A DNA stretch of 64,000 nt from JAAFIP01 sp031367325. Lineage in GTDB: Bacteria > Pseudomonadota > Gammaproteobacteria > Burkholderiales > Burkholderiaceae_C. Numbering within the stretch: the stretch's first letter is position 1; every line of letters begins with the position of its first letter. Location: the NCBI GenBank assembly GCA_031367325.1, contig JANLPQ010000003.1, forward strand, positions 1 through 64,000, written 5' to 3'. Both the position numbers and the translations under genes were made by a program. The notes beneath the pieces were generated by a model, which searched no databases, had not been told where the DNA came from, and was given only the letters and a program-made list of their open reading frames with translations. Shown piece by piece: positions 51,556-60,275 of the stretch.

Positions 51556-53433
51556 TTATTTTGGCTGAGCAACCGCAAATCGCGTGCGAATCGACGTCTC
51601 GATACCTGCAGCATCCAAGCCCTGCAAAGCCAGCAGCTTGGCAGGGTCGCCGTGCTCAATAAAAGTATCGGGCAGGCCGAGCTGCAACACAGGCTTGTTA
51701 ATTTGCAAGACCTGCAGCGCCTCTAGCACTGCAGAGCCTGCACCGCCCATCAGGCAACCTTCTTCTAGCGTTACCAAGTTGTCGTGGGTAGATGCAATAT
51801 CGCGTAGCAGGTCGGTGTCCAGTGGCTTGGCCCAGCGCATGTTGACGACGGTGGCGTCTAGCTTTTCTGCGGCTCGTAATGCGGGGTACAGCATGGTGCC
51901 AAAGCTTAGGATAGCGATCTTTTTGCCTTCGGACATTTTGCGCACTTCGCCTTTGCCAAATGGCAGCGGCGTAAGGTCGGTGCCGCACGGCACACCTGCA
52001 CCTGCGCCACGCGGGTAGCGGACGGCCACTGAGTGGTCTTGCTCAAAAGCAGTGGTTAATAAAGCGCGGCATTCGGCCTCGTCTGCGGGGCAGGCCACGC
52101 TGATGTTGGGGATGCAGCGCAGAAAAGCGATGTCATACGCACCGGCGTGCGTGGCACCGTCTGCGCCTACCAAGCCTGCACGGTCCAGTGCAAACACAAC
52201 CGGCAAGTTTTGGATGGCCACGTCGTGGATCAACTGGTCGTAGCCGCGTTGCAGAAAGGTGCTGTAGATAGCCACCACGGGCTTTAAGCCCTCGCAGGCC
52301 AAGCCTGCAGCGAAAGTAACAGCGTGCTGCTCGGCAATTCCTACGTCGTGGTAGCGCTGTGGGAAGCGTTTTTCAAACTCCACCATGCCAGATCCTTCGC
52401 GCATGGCGGGGGTGATAGCGACCAAGCGTTCGTCCTTGGCAGCCATGTCGCACAGCCAGTTGCCAAACACTTGGGTGAAGGTTTGCTTGGCGGGTGCGGT
52501 GGATTTGACGATGCCTACTGCGGGGTCAAATTTGCCTGGGCCGTGGTAGCCCACCGGGTCAGCCTCGGCCAGCTTGTAGCCTTGGCCCTTCTTGGTGACA
52601 ACGTGCAAAAACTGTGGGCCTGCGCCGTTGGCCATCAAATGCTTGACATTTTCTAGCGTAGGGATGAGCGAATCTAAATCATGCCCATCAATCGGGCCGA
52701 CATAGTTAAAGCCAAACTTTTCAAACAATGTGGCCGGTACCACCATGCTTTTGGCGTTCTCTTCAAATCGCTTAGCCAGCTCGAACAAGGGTGGCGCGGC
52801 TTTGAGCACCGTTTTGCCCACGTTGCGGGCGGCTGAGTAAAACTGGCCGCTCATCAACTGCGCCAAATAGCGGTTCAGCGCACCCACGGGCGGGCTGATG
52901 CTCATGTCGTTGTCGTTGAGCACCACCAGCAGGGGCAGGCCGGGCTGCACGCCGCCGTTGTTCAGCGCCTCAAAAGCCATGCCAGCAGTCATCGCACCGT
53001 CGCCTATGATGGCCACTGAGTGGCGTTGCTCGCCCTTAGTGCGCGCGCCAATGGCCATGCCCAGCGCAGCGGAGATAGAGGTAGACGAATGTGCGGTGCC
53101 GAAGGTGTCGTATTCACTCTCGGGTCGGCGTGGAAAGCCGCTGATGCCACCCATCTGGCGCAGGGTGTGCATTTGGTCGCGGCGGCCCGTTAAGATTTTG
53201 TGGGGATAAGTTTGGTGGCCCACGTCCCATACCAGACGGTCGTGCGGCGTGTTGAACACGGCGTGCAGAGCCACGGTCAGCTCCACAGTGCCAAGGTTAG
53301 AGCTTAAGTGCCCGCCGGTTTGTGATACGGAGTGCAGCACGTAGTCGCGCAGCTCAGCGGCCAGTATTTTCAGCTGCGCGCGTGGCAAAGCCCGCAGATC
53401 GGCTGGGGATTGAATGGTGGGTAATAAGGTCAT
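51556..53433 (-). CDS. dxs: 1-deoxy-D-xylulose-5-phosphate synthase
   Basis: First enzyme of the MEP isoprenoid pathway. It joins pyruvate and glyceraldehyde 3-phosphate using thiamine diphosphate. VWDVGHQTYPHKILTGR, the TPP-binding GDGAMTAGMAFEALNN, NYVGPIDGHDLDSLI, VGIAEQHAVTFAAGLA and DRAGLVGADGATHAG are all intact. 625 residues is normal. It lies downstream of ispA and xseB on the same strand with an interspersed repeat between, the standard Burkholderiales block. Confidence 0.97.
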   Translation of the reverse strand: MTLLPTIQSPADLRALPRAQLKILAAELRDYVLHSVSQTGGHLSSNLGTVELTVALHAVFNTPHDRLVWDVGHQTYPHKILTGRRDQMHTLRQMGGISGFPRRPESEYDTFGTAHSSTSISAALGMAIGARTKGEQRHSVAIIGDGAMTAGMAFEALNNGGVQPGLPLLVVLNDNDMSISPPVGALNRYLAQLMSGQFYSAARNVGKTVLKAAPPLFELAKRFEENAKSMVVPATLFEKFGFNYVGPIDGHDLDSLIPTLENVKHLMANGAGPQFLHVVTKKGQGYKLAEADPVGYHGPGKFDPAVGIVKSTAPAKQTFTQVFGNWLCDMAAKDERLVAITPAMREGSGMVEFEKRFPQRYHDVGIAEQHAVTFAAGLACEGLKPVVAIYSTFLQRGYDQLIHDVAIQNLPVVFALDRAGLVGADGATHAGAYDIAFLRCIPNISVACPADEAECRALLTTAFEQDHSVAVRYPRGAGAGVPCGTDLTPLPFGKGEVRKMSEGKKIAILSFGTMLYPALRAAEKLDATVVNMRWAKPLDTDLLRDIASTHDNLVTLEEGCLMGGAGSAVLEALQVLQINKPVLQLGLPDTFIEHGDPAKLLALQGLDAAGIETSIRTRFAVAQPK

Positions 53434-53514
53434 GCTGGCGTGACTGTAACTGTGGTTTTGGCTGCGACGTACGCGGTAGGGATGAGGCTATGGCACATAA
53501 TACAGCTTGGCCAT

Positions 53515-53576
53515 GATACTATAAATTTAATAGCTGCTTGAGCAGGATTTACTTGGGTTAGAAGGCTAAAACACAT
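53515..53576 (+). repeat. Interspersed ATAGCTGCTTGAGCAG-family repeat, copy 10
   Basis: A near-consensus, full-length copy: TACTATAAATTTAATAGCTG then CTTGAGCAGGATTTACTTGG, GTTAGAAGGCTAAAACAC. It lies between ispA and dxs. Confidence 0.9.
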
Positions 53577-53647
53577 AAAAATTGAGGTCTGCAGAGCAGT
53601 TTTAAGCTAAAGCAATGCGCGTGGATGAAAACTGTCGCTGCAGCGCA

Positions 53648-54601
53648 CTAATAGCTGCGTTGTACCACCATATCGGCTAAGGCATGCAGCGCGCGGATAT
53701 CTGCCAGGCCACTGCCCTGCAGTGCGGCCAGTGCCTGTGTGTGCAGGCTGCGTGCATAGGCGCGCGCGTCGCCAAGCCCCATGAGCGACACATAGGTGGG
53801 CTTGCCGTTATCGGCGTCTTTACCAGCGGTTTTGCCCAGCGTGACGGAATCAGCCACCACATCCAAAATATCGTCTACGACTTGAAAAGCCAAGCCCACG
53901 GCAGCACCATACTGGGCCAAGGCCGCTAGCTGGGCTGCAGATGCCTGGCCGCACGTTGCACCCATGGCTACACTGGCTTGCAGCAATGCGCCGGTTTTCA
54001 GGCGGTGCATTTCGCGCAGCTGGTCTTCGGTTAAGGCTACACCTACGCTGGCCAAGTCAATGGCTTGACCCCCTGCCATGCCTGCCTCGCCTGCAGCACG
54101 CGCCAGCAGCGAGCACAGGCGCGCCTGCACGGCCGCGCTGACGCTGCCGTCTTGCGGGGTTAGCAGCTCAAACGCCAGCGCCTGCAGAGCGTCCCCCGCC
54201 AACAGCGCCTGCGCTTGGCCAAACTTAACATGTACGGTGGGTTTGCCACGGCGCAAAATATCGTTATCCATGCAGGGCATGTCGTCGTGTACCAGGCTGT
54301 AGGCGTGGATCAGCTCTACTGAGCAAGCAGCGCGAAGTGCTGCTTCGTTAAGGGCGCGAAGGGCTGGTTCGTTAGATGAAGGTAGTGCGGCGTTGCCGCC
54401 AGTAGACTCACACGCCGCCAATACCAGCAAGGGTCGCAGTCGCTTGCCGCCATCTAGTACGGCATAGCGCATTGCGTCGCCCAAGCCTGCAGGTGCCTGC
54501 GCAGGCACCCAGCGCGCTAGTGCAGCTTCTACCGCCTGCACACGCTGGGCTGTCCAAGCAGCGAAGTCAAACGCTGCCAAGCTGTTCACTCTTGCGTCCA
54601 T
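53648..54601 (-). CDS. ispA: Farnesyl diphosphate synthase (polyprenyl synthetase)
   Basis: Condenses IPP with DMAPP and GPP to farnesyl diphosphate. GGKRLRPLLVLAACE, first aspartate-rich motif HDDMPCMDND, RRGKPTVHVKFGQAQALLAG, GGQAIDLASVG, and second aspartate motif FQVVDDILDV followed by GKTAGKDADNGKPTYVSLMG. 317 residues, slightly longer than usual owing to an Ala/Glu/Asn-rich insert after AACES. It overlaps xseB by 16 bases and feeds from the pathway begun by dxs. Confidence 0.95.
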   Translation of the reverse strand: MDARVNSLAAFDFAAWTAQRVQAVEAALARWVPAQAPAGLGDAMRYAVLDGGKRLRPLLVLAACESTGGNAALPSSNEPALRALNEAALRAACSVELIHAYSLVHDDMPCMDNDILRRGKPTVHVKFGQAQALLAGDALQALAFELLTPQDGSVSAAVQARLCSLLARAAGEAGMAGGQAIDLASVGVALTEDQLREMHRLKTGALLQASVAMGATCGQASAAQLAALAQYGAAVGLAFQVVDDILDVVADSVTLGKTAGKDADNGKPTYVSLMGLGDARAYARSLHTQALAALQGSGLADIRALHALADMVVQRSY

Positions 54602-54825
54602 GGCTTGGCCTCGCTGTCACCCTTGCCATCTAGCACCTTGATCTGCTGCTCTACCGCCTGCAGTTTGTCGCGGCAAATCTTTAGCAGCTGGGCTCCGCGC
54701 TGGTAGCCTGCCAGCAAGTCGTCCAGCGGCAGCTGGCCCGACTCCACGCGCGCCACCAAGGCTTCTAGCTCTTGCAGGGCAGCTTCGTAGGTCAGGTCGG
54801 CAGGGGCAGAGGTCGCTTTGGGCAT
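54586..54825 (-). CDS. xseB: Exodeoxyribonuclease VII small subunit
   Basis: 79 residues. LTYEAALQELEALVARVESG then QLPLDDLLAGYQRGAQLLKI and CRDKLQAVEQQIKVLDG is the complete XseB profile. It pairs with XseA (not in this window) to degrade single-stranded DNA. I chose the ATG at 54825 (MPKATSAPADLTYE). It leads the xseB-ispA-dxs block. Confidence 0.95.
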   Translation of the reverse strand: MPKATSAPADLTYEAALQELEALVARVESGQLPLDDLLAGYQRGAQLLKICRDKLQAVEQQIKVLDGKGDSEAKPWTQE

Positions 54826-54960
54826 GGCAAGTAAAGTTACAAAAATTGCAAAACAGCAAAGACACAATTGTAGGCGGGTAAAATCGCCTTCTTTGTAAAT
54901 ACTGCCACTGTGTCACAGTAGCGTCAGTCACTAGAGGGGCCTTAGGGTCTTAGGTCTACC

Positions 54961-56112
54961 ATGACGGATTTAAGCCTTCAGCCACATTTATCTACCAGCA
55001 TACTACCTGCCAACCCTCTGGCCGCTAGCCCGCTGCCCGTGTCGGCGTATTTTGACGCCACCCACTACCAAACCGAGCAAGAGCGCATCTTCGCGCGCAG
55101 CCCACGGTACATCGGCCACCAGTTGTCGGTGCCGCATGCGGGCCAGTACCACACCCTGCCGCAAGAGGCCGAGGGCCGTGCGCTGGTACACACCCCCAAG
55201 GGCATTGAGCTGATCTCCAATGTGTGCCGTCACCGCCAGGCCCTGATGCTCAAAGGCCGGGGCCGTATTGACGCCGCAGCGGGCAACATTATTTGCCCGC
55301 TACACCGCTGGACCTACGATGTGTCGGGCAAGCACCCCACGGGCACATTGATAGGTGCGCCCCACTTTGCACAAGACCCTTGCTTGCACCTGGAAAATTA
55401 CAAGCTGCAAAATTGGAACGGCTTGCTGTTTGATGCGCCACACACCAATGTGAACACCGACCTGGCAGCCATGCACGCCCTGCCCGAGCTGAACTTTGAC
55501 GGCTACGTGTTTGACCGCGCCCACCTGCACCAGTGCGACTACAACTGGAAAAGCTTTATCGAGGTGTACCTGGAGGACTACCACGTAGGTCCGTTTCACC
55601 CTGGCTTAGGCCAATTTGTCGCCACCGACGACCTGCGCTGGGAGCTAAAACCCAAATACAGCGTGCAAACCGTAGGCGTGGCCGACAAGCTGGGCAAGCC
55701 CGGTACTGCGGTGTACCAGCGCTGGCACGACGCTGTGCTGAACTACCGTGGCGGCCAGCCGCCCAAGCACGGTGCGATTTGGCTGACCTTCTACCCCAAC
55801 ATCATGGTCGAGTGGTATCCACATGTATTGGTAGTCAGCACCCTCTTCCCGCAAGGCCCGCAAAAAACGCTCAACATGGTGGAGTTTTTCTACCCCGAAG
55901 AAATCGCCGCGTTTGAGCGCGAATTCATTGAAGCCCAGCAAGCCGCTTATATGGAAACCTGCATAGAAGACGACGAAATTGCCCTACGTATGGACGCTGG
56001 ACGACAAGCCCTGCTAGCCCGTGGCGACAACCAATCAGGCCCTTACCAAAGCCCGATGGAAGACGGTATGGAGCATTTTCACCAATGGTATCGGGGTGTA
56101 ATGGGCGCATAG
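54961..56112 (+). CDS. Rieske non-heme iron oxygenase, alpha subunit-like
   Basis: 383 residues. The N-terminal Rieske [2Fe-2S] site is NVCRHRQALM with IICPLHRWTYD (C-x-H ... C-x2-H). The catalytic iron site is EDYHVGPFHPGLGQF with the two histidines, and a distal Asp near EDDEIALRMDAG. The family hydroxylates or demethylates aromatic or quaternary-amine substrates. This gene is habitually divergent from xseB-ispA-dxs in Comamonadaceae, but its substrate is not established, and no reductase or ferredoxin partner is adjacent. Confidence 0.88.
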   Translation: MTDLSLQPHLSTSILPANPLAASPLPVSAYFDATHYQTEQERIFARSPRYIGHQLSVPHAGQYHTLPQEAEGRALVHTPKGIELISNVCRHRQALMLKGRGRIDAAAGNIICPLHRWTYDVSGKHPTGTLIGAPHFAQDPCLHLENYKLQNWNGLLFDAPHTNVNTDLAAMHALPELNFDGYVFDRAHLHQCDYNWKSFIEVYLEDYHVGPFHPGLGQFVATDDLRWELKPKYSVQTVGVADKLGKPGTAVYQRWHDAVLNYRGGQPPKHGAIWLTFYPNIMVEWYPHVLVVSTLFPQGPQKTLNMVEFFYPEEIAAFEREFIEAQQAAYMETCIEDDEIALRMDAGRQALLARGDNQSGPYQSPMEDGMEHFHQWYRGVMGA

Positions 56113-56209
56113 TGTCGGGGATAAGTCGGGTAAGCACGAAACCCGAAGGCGAAAAACGCCAATTCGTGCTAACGTGGGATTAATTCAAAGGTATCTCTCA
56201 GGCCACCCG

Positions 56210-57181
56210 ATGAAACGCCCTGCGCTCTACAGCCGCTCTAGCAGCACTGCCCCAGCACGCAGCGCTGATGTAAATCTGCAAACTCCGTCCCAAGCACAGG
56301 CCCGACCTCAAGTTAAGGCGCAAACCCCAGCCATTCAGCCCACATCACGCTGGTACCGATTTAAAACTGCGTTATCCCACAAGCTGCAGCGCCAACCCCG
56401 CAGCGCTGCATTTGCGCTGGGCGCAGTGTTAATGGCCTGCGCGTTTGGCATGTTCACGCTGCTGCAAACCACCAGCCAATCGCTGAGCCAAGAAGACATT
56501 GACAACGCCGTCAAGCACGCATTGCAAACCGTGCCCTTGCCATCGCCTGCAGCGCGTGCGTATGAGCAAATAATTCCATCGGTGGTGATGGTACGCAGCT
56601 TTGTTACCCCGCGCGACAAAAAAGGCAAGTTGATGGAAGAAGAACAGTTGGGCGTAGGCACCGGCGTGGTTATTGTAGACAAAGGCATCATCTTGACCAA
56701 TTTGCATGTGGTGCAAAAAGCTGATCGCCTGGAAGTGACCTTTATGGACGGCCTGACCAGCACGGCGCACATTACCAGCGTGCAGGCCAAAGATGATTTA
56801 GCCGTACTGCAAGCCCACAAAATCCCCGACGATTTAACAGCAGCAGCGCTGGCCAGCACTGCCGACTTGAAACCCGGCGACATGGTGGCAGCGGTGGGCT
56901 TTCCGTTTGGAATTGGGCCGTCAGTGTCTAGCGGTGTGGTGTCAGGCTTAAAACGCGAATTTAAGTCGCCCGAAAGCGGCGAAGAGCTAACTAATCTTAT
57001 TCAATTTGATGCTGCTGCCAACCCCGGTAATTCGGGTGGCCCGCTAGTGAACGCGCAGGGCGAAGTAGTGGGCATAGTCACTGGCATTTTGAACCCCGCT
57101 AAGCAACGCACTTTTATCGGCATAGGCTTTGCGGTACCGATTGAAAACGCAGCCTCGGCGGCTGGCATGCCACCGTTCTAA
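56210..57181 (+). CDS. HtrA/DegP-like serine protease without PDZ domain
   Basis: 323 residues. A Pro/Ala/Gln-rich cytoplasmic N terminus leads to one membrane helix (AAFALGAVLMACAFGMFTLL, about 70-90), then a trypsin-like S1C domain: ILTNLHVVQKAD (His), KDDLAVLQAHK (Asp), DAAANPGNSGGPLVNAQGE (Ser), IGIGFAVPIENA. It ends there, with no PDZ domain. Expected to be inner-membrane-anchored and periplasmic. I chose the ATG at 56210; a GTG at 56174 is the alternative. It precedes the MoxR cluster by 39 bases. Confidence 0.9.
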   Translation: MKRPALYSRSSSTAPARSADVNLQTPSQAQARPQVKAQTPAIQPTSRWYRFKTALSHKLQRQPRSAAFALGAVLMACAFGMFTLLQTTSQSLSQEDIDNAVKHALQTVPLPSPAARAYEQIIPSVVMVRSFVTPRDKKGKLMEEEQLGVGTGVVIVDKGIILTNLHVVQKADRLEVTFMDGLTSTAHITSVQAKDDLAVLQAHKIPDDLTAAALASTADLKPGDMVAAVGFPFGIGPSVSSGVVSGLKREFKSPESGEELTNLIQFDAAANPGNSGGPLVNAQGEVVGIVTGILNPAKQRTFIGIGFAVPIENAASAAGMPPF

Positions 57182-57220
57182 GCTGCCACCATAGTCCACA
57201 CGACGCTTACTAAGGGAAAA

Positions 57221-58267
57221 ATGATGAGCACACCTAGCGGTCACAGCGGCGAATTGATGGAAAAAATTCTCTACGAAGTTAAACGCCAAGTCGTGGGCCA
57301 AGACAAGTTTTTAGAGCGGGTGATGGTGGCCCTGCTGGCGCAAGGCCACTTGCTGGTTGAAGGCGTACCCGGTTTAGCCAAAACACTCACAGTCAAAACC
57401 CTGGCCCAAGCTATTCAAGGTAGCTTCAAACGCATCCAGTTCACACCTGATCTGGTGCCGTCTGATTTGATAGGCACACGCGTTTACAACCAAAAAACCG
57501 GCGAGTTCAGTACCACCCTAGGCCCTGTGTTTGCCAACTTGCTGCTGGCTGATGAGATCAACCGCGCGCCGGCCAAAGTGCAAAGCGCCCTACTGGAGGT
57601 CATGCAAGAGCGGCAAGTGACCATCGCTGGGCAGTCGCATGCGGTGCCTTCCCCGTTTGTGGTGATGGCCACGCAAAACCCGATTGAAACCGAAGGCACC
57701 TACGCCCTGCCCGAGGCGCAGGTAGACCGTTTCATGATGAAAGTGCTGGTACATTACCCCAGCGACGAGGAAGAGGCGGTGATTGTTGAGCGCGTGATTG
57801 GCGCGCCCATCCACATTGGTGCAGTGGCCAGCCTAGAGCAACTGGCAGCGCTGCAAAAAGAATGCCGCGCTGTGTACCTAGACCCTTCGCTGGTGCAATA
57901 CGCTGTGCGCTTGGTGAGCGCTACCCGCACGCCAGATAAGCACGGTATTAAAGACACGGCGCGCATGATTACCTATGGTGCCAGCCCCCGCGCCACCATA
58001 GGCCTGGCGGAGGGCGCGCGTGCACTGGCACTAATGCGCGGGCGGCGCTACGCCCTGCCCGAGGACATGGCCGACTTGGTGCCCGATGTGCTGCGCCACC
58101 GCATTGCGCTGTCGTATGAGGCGCTCAGTGAAGGCATCACGCCAGACAGCATTGTCAAAACCATTATGGCTAAAGTACCCGCCCCGGCTAAGCCGATCAG
58201 CCATTATGAAAGCCAAGCTGCGCAAACCACCCCAGTAGCTGCTAGCACCGAGGCTGCCAGCGCTTAG
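57221..58267 (+). CDS. MoxR family AAA ATPase (second copy)
   Basis: 348 residues. Walker A variant GVPGLAKTLTVKTLA (GLAKT, typical of this MoxR subgroup), Walker B LLLADEINRAPAKVQSAL, sensor MATQNPIETEGTYALPEAQV, and YGASPRATIGL near the C terminus. The first residues MMSTPSGHSGELMEKIL leave the exact start open by one Met. It heads a MoxR-DUF58-VWA operon, a BatA-like arrangement, and is distinct from the copy at 12704 that pairs with a transglutaminase. Confidence 0.93.
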   Translation: MMSTPSGHSGELMEKILYEVKRQVVGQDKFLERVMVALLAQGHLLVEGVPGLAKTLTVKTLAQAIQGSFKRIQFTPDLVPSDLIGTRVYNQKTGEFSTTLGPVFANLLLADEINRAPAKVQSALLEVMQERQVTIAGQSHAVPSPFVVMATQNPIETEGTYALPEAQVDRFMMKVLVHYPSDEEEAVIVERVIGAPIHIGAVASLEQLAALQKECRAVYLDPSLVQYAVRLVSATRTPDKHGIKDTARMITYGASPRATIGLAEGARALALMRGRRYALPEDMADLVPDVLRHRIALSYEALSEGITPDSIVKTIMAKVPAPAKPISHYESQAAQTTPVAASTEAASA

Positions 58268-58276
58268 AGAATTTTC

Positions 58277-59212
58277 ATGCAAAACGCCCAGCAACTATTA
58301 AAGCAGCTTGAATGGACGGTAATCCGCCGCCTGGACGGTTTGCTGCAGGGCGACTACCGCACGCTGTTTCGCGGCGCGGGGCTAGACCTGGCCGACCTGC
58401 GCGAATACCAGCACCACGACGACGTGCGTTATATCGACTGGAACGTTACCGCACGCATGCAAGTGCCCTACGTACGCCAGTTTACCGAAGACCGTGAGGT
58501 CAACGCTTGGTTTTTACTTGACTTAAGCGCGTCAGTAGACTTTGGCTCGCACGACACGCGCAAGCGCGATGTGCTGGCGCAGTTTGTCGGCGTGCTGTCG
58601 CGCCTGTTAACGCGGCATGGCAACAAAGTAGGTGCGCTGCTGTACAGCAACCAAGTCGACGCTGTCATACCCGCGCGCAGTGGGCGGCTGCATGTGCTGC
58701 ATTTGCTGCACCAGTTGCTAAACCCGCAAACCAAACCAGCAGCCCCTAATTCTCAGGCTACCGCTACGCAACTGGGCGATTTGCTCGTCGGCGCGCAAGC
58801 GCATATCAAACGGCGCAGCTTGGTCTTTGTAGTGTCTGACTTTATCAGCGCACCCGGCTGGGAAAAGCCCCTGACCGCCCTAGCCCAGCGCCATGAGGTG
58901 ATTGCCGTGCGCCTGCTAGACCCGGCAGAACGGTCGTTGCCCGACATTGGCATGGTGACCCTGCAAGACCCCGAAACAGGCGAGCAAATTTGGGTAGACA
59001 TGCACAATAAAAAATTCCGCATCCGATTTGAAGAACTGGCTGCGCAACGCGAGGCTGATTTATTTAACGGCCTAGCCCGCGCCGGGGTAGATGCGCTAGA
59101 GCTATCGACCGACGCTGCCGTGCTAGACACCATCGTGCGTTTTGCCCATCTGCGCCGCCAGCGCGCACGTGGCGCTGCAGGCAGCACGCACCACGCCAAG
59201 GAGGCGGCATGA
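58277..59212 (+). CDS. DUF58 domain protein (second copy)
   Basis: 311 residues, no membrane helix. RRLDGLLQGDYRTLFRGAGL then DLADLREYQHHDDVRYIDWN and VTARMQVPYVRQFTEDRE form the DUF58 core, and WFLLDLSASVDFGS is a VWA-like strand with a DxSxS-type site. A likely client/partner of the MoxR ATPase nine bases upstream. It overlaps the VWA gene by four bases (ATGA). Confidence 0.9.
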   Translation: MQNAQQLLKQLEWTVIRRLDGLLQGDYRTLFRGAGLDLADLREYQHHDDVRYIDWNVTARMQVPYVRQFTEDREVNAWFLLDLSASVDFGSHDTRKRDVLAQFVGVLSRLLTRHGNKVGALLYSNQVDAVIPARSGRLHVLHLLHQLLNPQTKPAAPNSQATATQLGDLLVGAQAHIKRRSLVFVVSDFISAPGWEKPLTALAQRHEVIAVRLLDPAERSLPDIGMVTLQDPETGEQIWVDMHNKKFRIRFEELAAQREADLFNGLARAGVDALELSTDAAVLDTIVRFAHLRRQRARGAAGSTHHAKEAA

Positions 59213-60261
59213 CTTTTGTATGGCCTCAACTATTGTGGTTATTGGTATTGGTACCACTGCTGGTCTTGCTGTATGTGTGGCTGCTGCGGCGCAAAGCACA
59301 GCATGCCGTGCAGTTTAGCCATGTGGCCATGGTGCGTGCCGCTGCAGGTAAGCAAAGCCGCATCAAGCGCCATGTGCCGCCCGCGCTGATGCTGTTGGCG
59401 CTGGGCCTGCTGTTGTTTGCCGCCGCGCGGCCCATGGCAGTGGTCACCCTGCCCATGCAGCAAGAAACCATCATGCTGGCAATGGACGTATCAGGGTCGA
59501 TGCGGGCTACTGATGTGCAGCCCAATCGCCTAGTAGCGGCGCAAAACGCGGCCAAAGCCTTTTTGGCTGACTTGCCCCGCTCGGTCAAAGTGGGCATTGT
59601 CGCCTTTGCAGGCACTGCGTCGCTGGTGCAAGCCCCTACTATCAACCGCGAAGATTTGGTCACCGCCATTGACCGCTTTCAGTTGCAGCGTGGCACGGCC
59701 ATAGGCAACGGTATTGTGGTGTCACTGTCTACGCTGTTTCCTGATGCGGGCATTGACCTGGCGCAAATGCAATACGGCAGCGCCACCACAGGCAAGCCAC
59801 TAGGCTCTGCCGACAAAACGGCCAAATCGGCAGCCACTAAAGACGCGCCGCCAGTACCACCGGGCAGCTACGCATCGGCAGCCATTATTTTGTTAACGGA
59901 TGGCCAGCGCACCACGGGCGTAGACCCGCTAGAGGCCGCACAGTTAGCAGCCAACAAAGGCGTGCGCGTGTACACCGTGGGCATAGGCACCAAAGACGGC
60001 GAGACGATTGGCTTTGAAGGCTGGTCGATGCGTGTGCGCCTAGACGAAGACAGCTTGAAAGCTATTTCTACCCGCACGCAGGCCGAGTACTTTTATGCAG
60101 GGTCAGCAGAAGATTTAAAAAAGGTCTACGGCAAACTGTCCTCGCGCCTGACGGTAGAGAAAAAAGAAACTGAAATTGCTGCCCTGCTGGCCTTGGCCGG
60201 GGCTTTGTTTGCGCTGCTGGCAGGGGTGTTGTCGATGTGGTGGTTTAACCGCGTGATGTAA
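59209..60261 (+). CDS. VWA domain membrane protein (BatA-like)
   Basis: 350 residues. Two N-terminal hydrophobic segments (LLWLLVLVPLLVLLYVWLL and ALMLLALGLLLFAAARPM) and one C-terminal helix (LLALAGALFALLAGVLSMWW) flank a von Willebrand A domain with the MIDAS motif AMDVSGSMRA, RGTAIGNGI (Thr) and IILLTDGQRTTG (Asp). An Ala/Lys/Pro insert lies before YASAAIILL. BatA-type proteins work with MoxR and DUF58 in envelope stress tolerance in some bacteria. The role here is inferred from that. Confidence 0.91.
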   Translation: MTFVWPQLLWLLVLVPLLVLLYVWLLRRKAQHAVQFSHVAMVRAAAGKQSRIKRHVPPALMLLALGLLLFAAARPMAVVTLPMQQETIMLAMDVSGSMRATDVQPNRLVAAQNAAKAFLADLPRSVKVGIVAFAGTASLVQAPTINREDLVTAIDRFQLQRGTAIGNGIVVSLSTLFPDAGIDLAQMQYGSATTGKPLGSADKTAKSAATKDAPPVPPGSYASAAIILLTDGQRTTGVDPLEAAQLAANKGVRVYTVGIGTKDGETIGFEGWSMRVRLDEDSLKAISTRTQAEYFYAGSAEDLKKVYGKLSSRLTVEKKETEIAALLALAGALFALLAGVLSMWWFNRVM

Positions 60262-60275
60262 GTTTTTTAGCAGCG

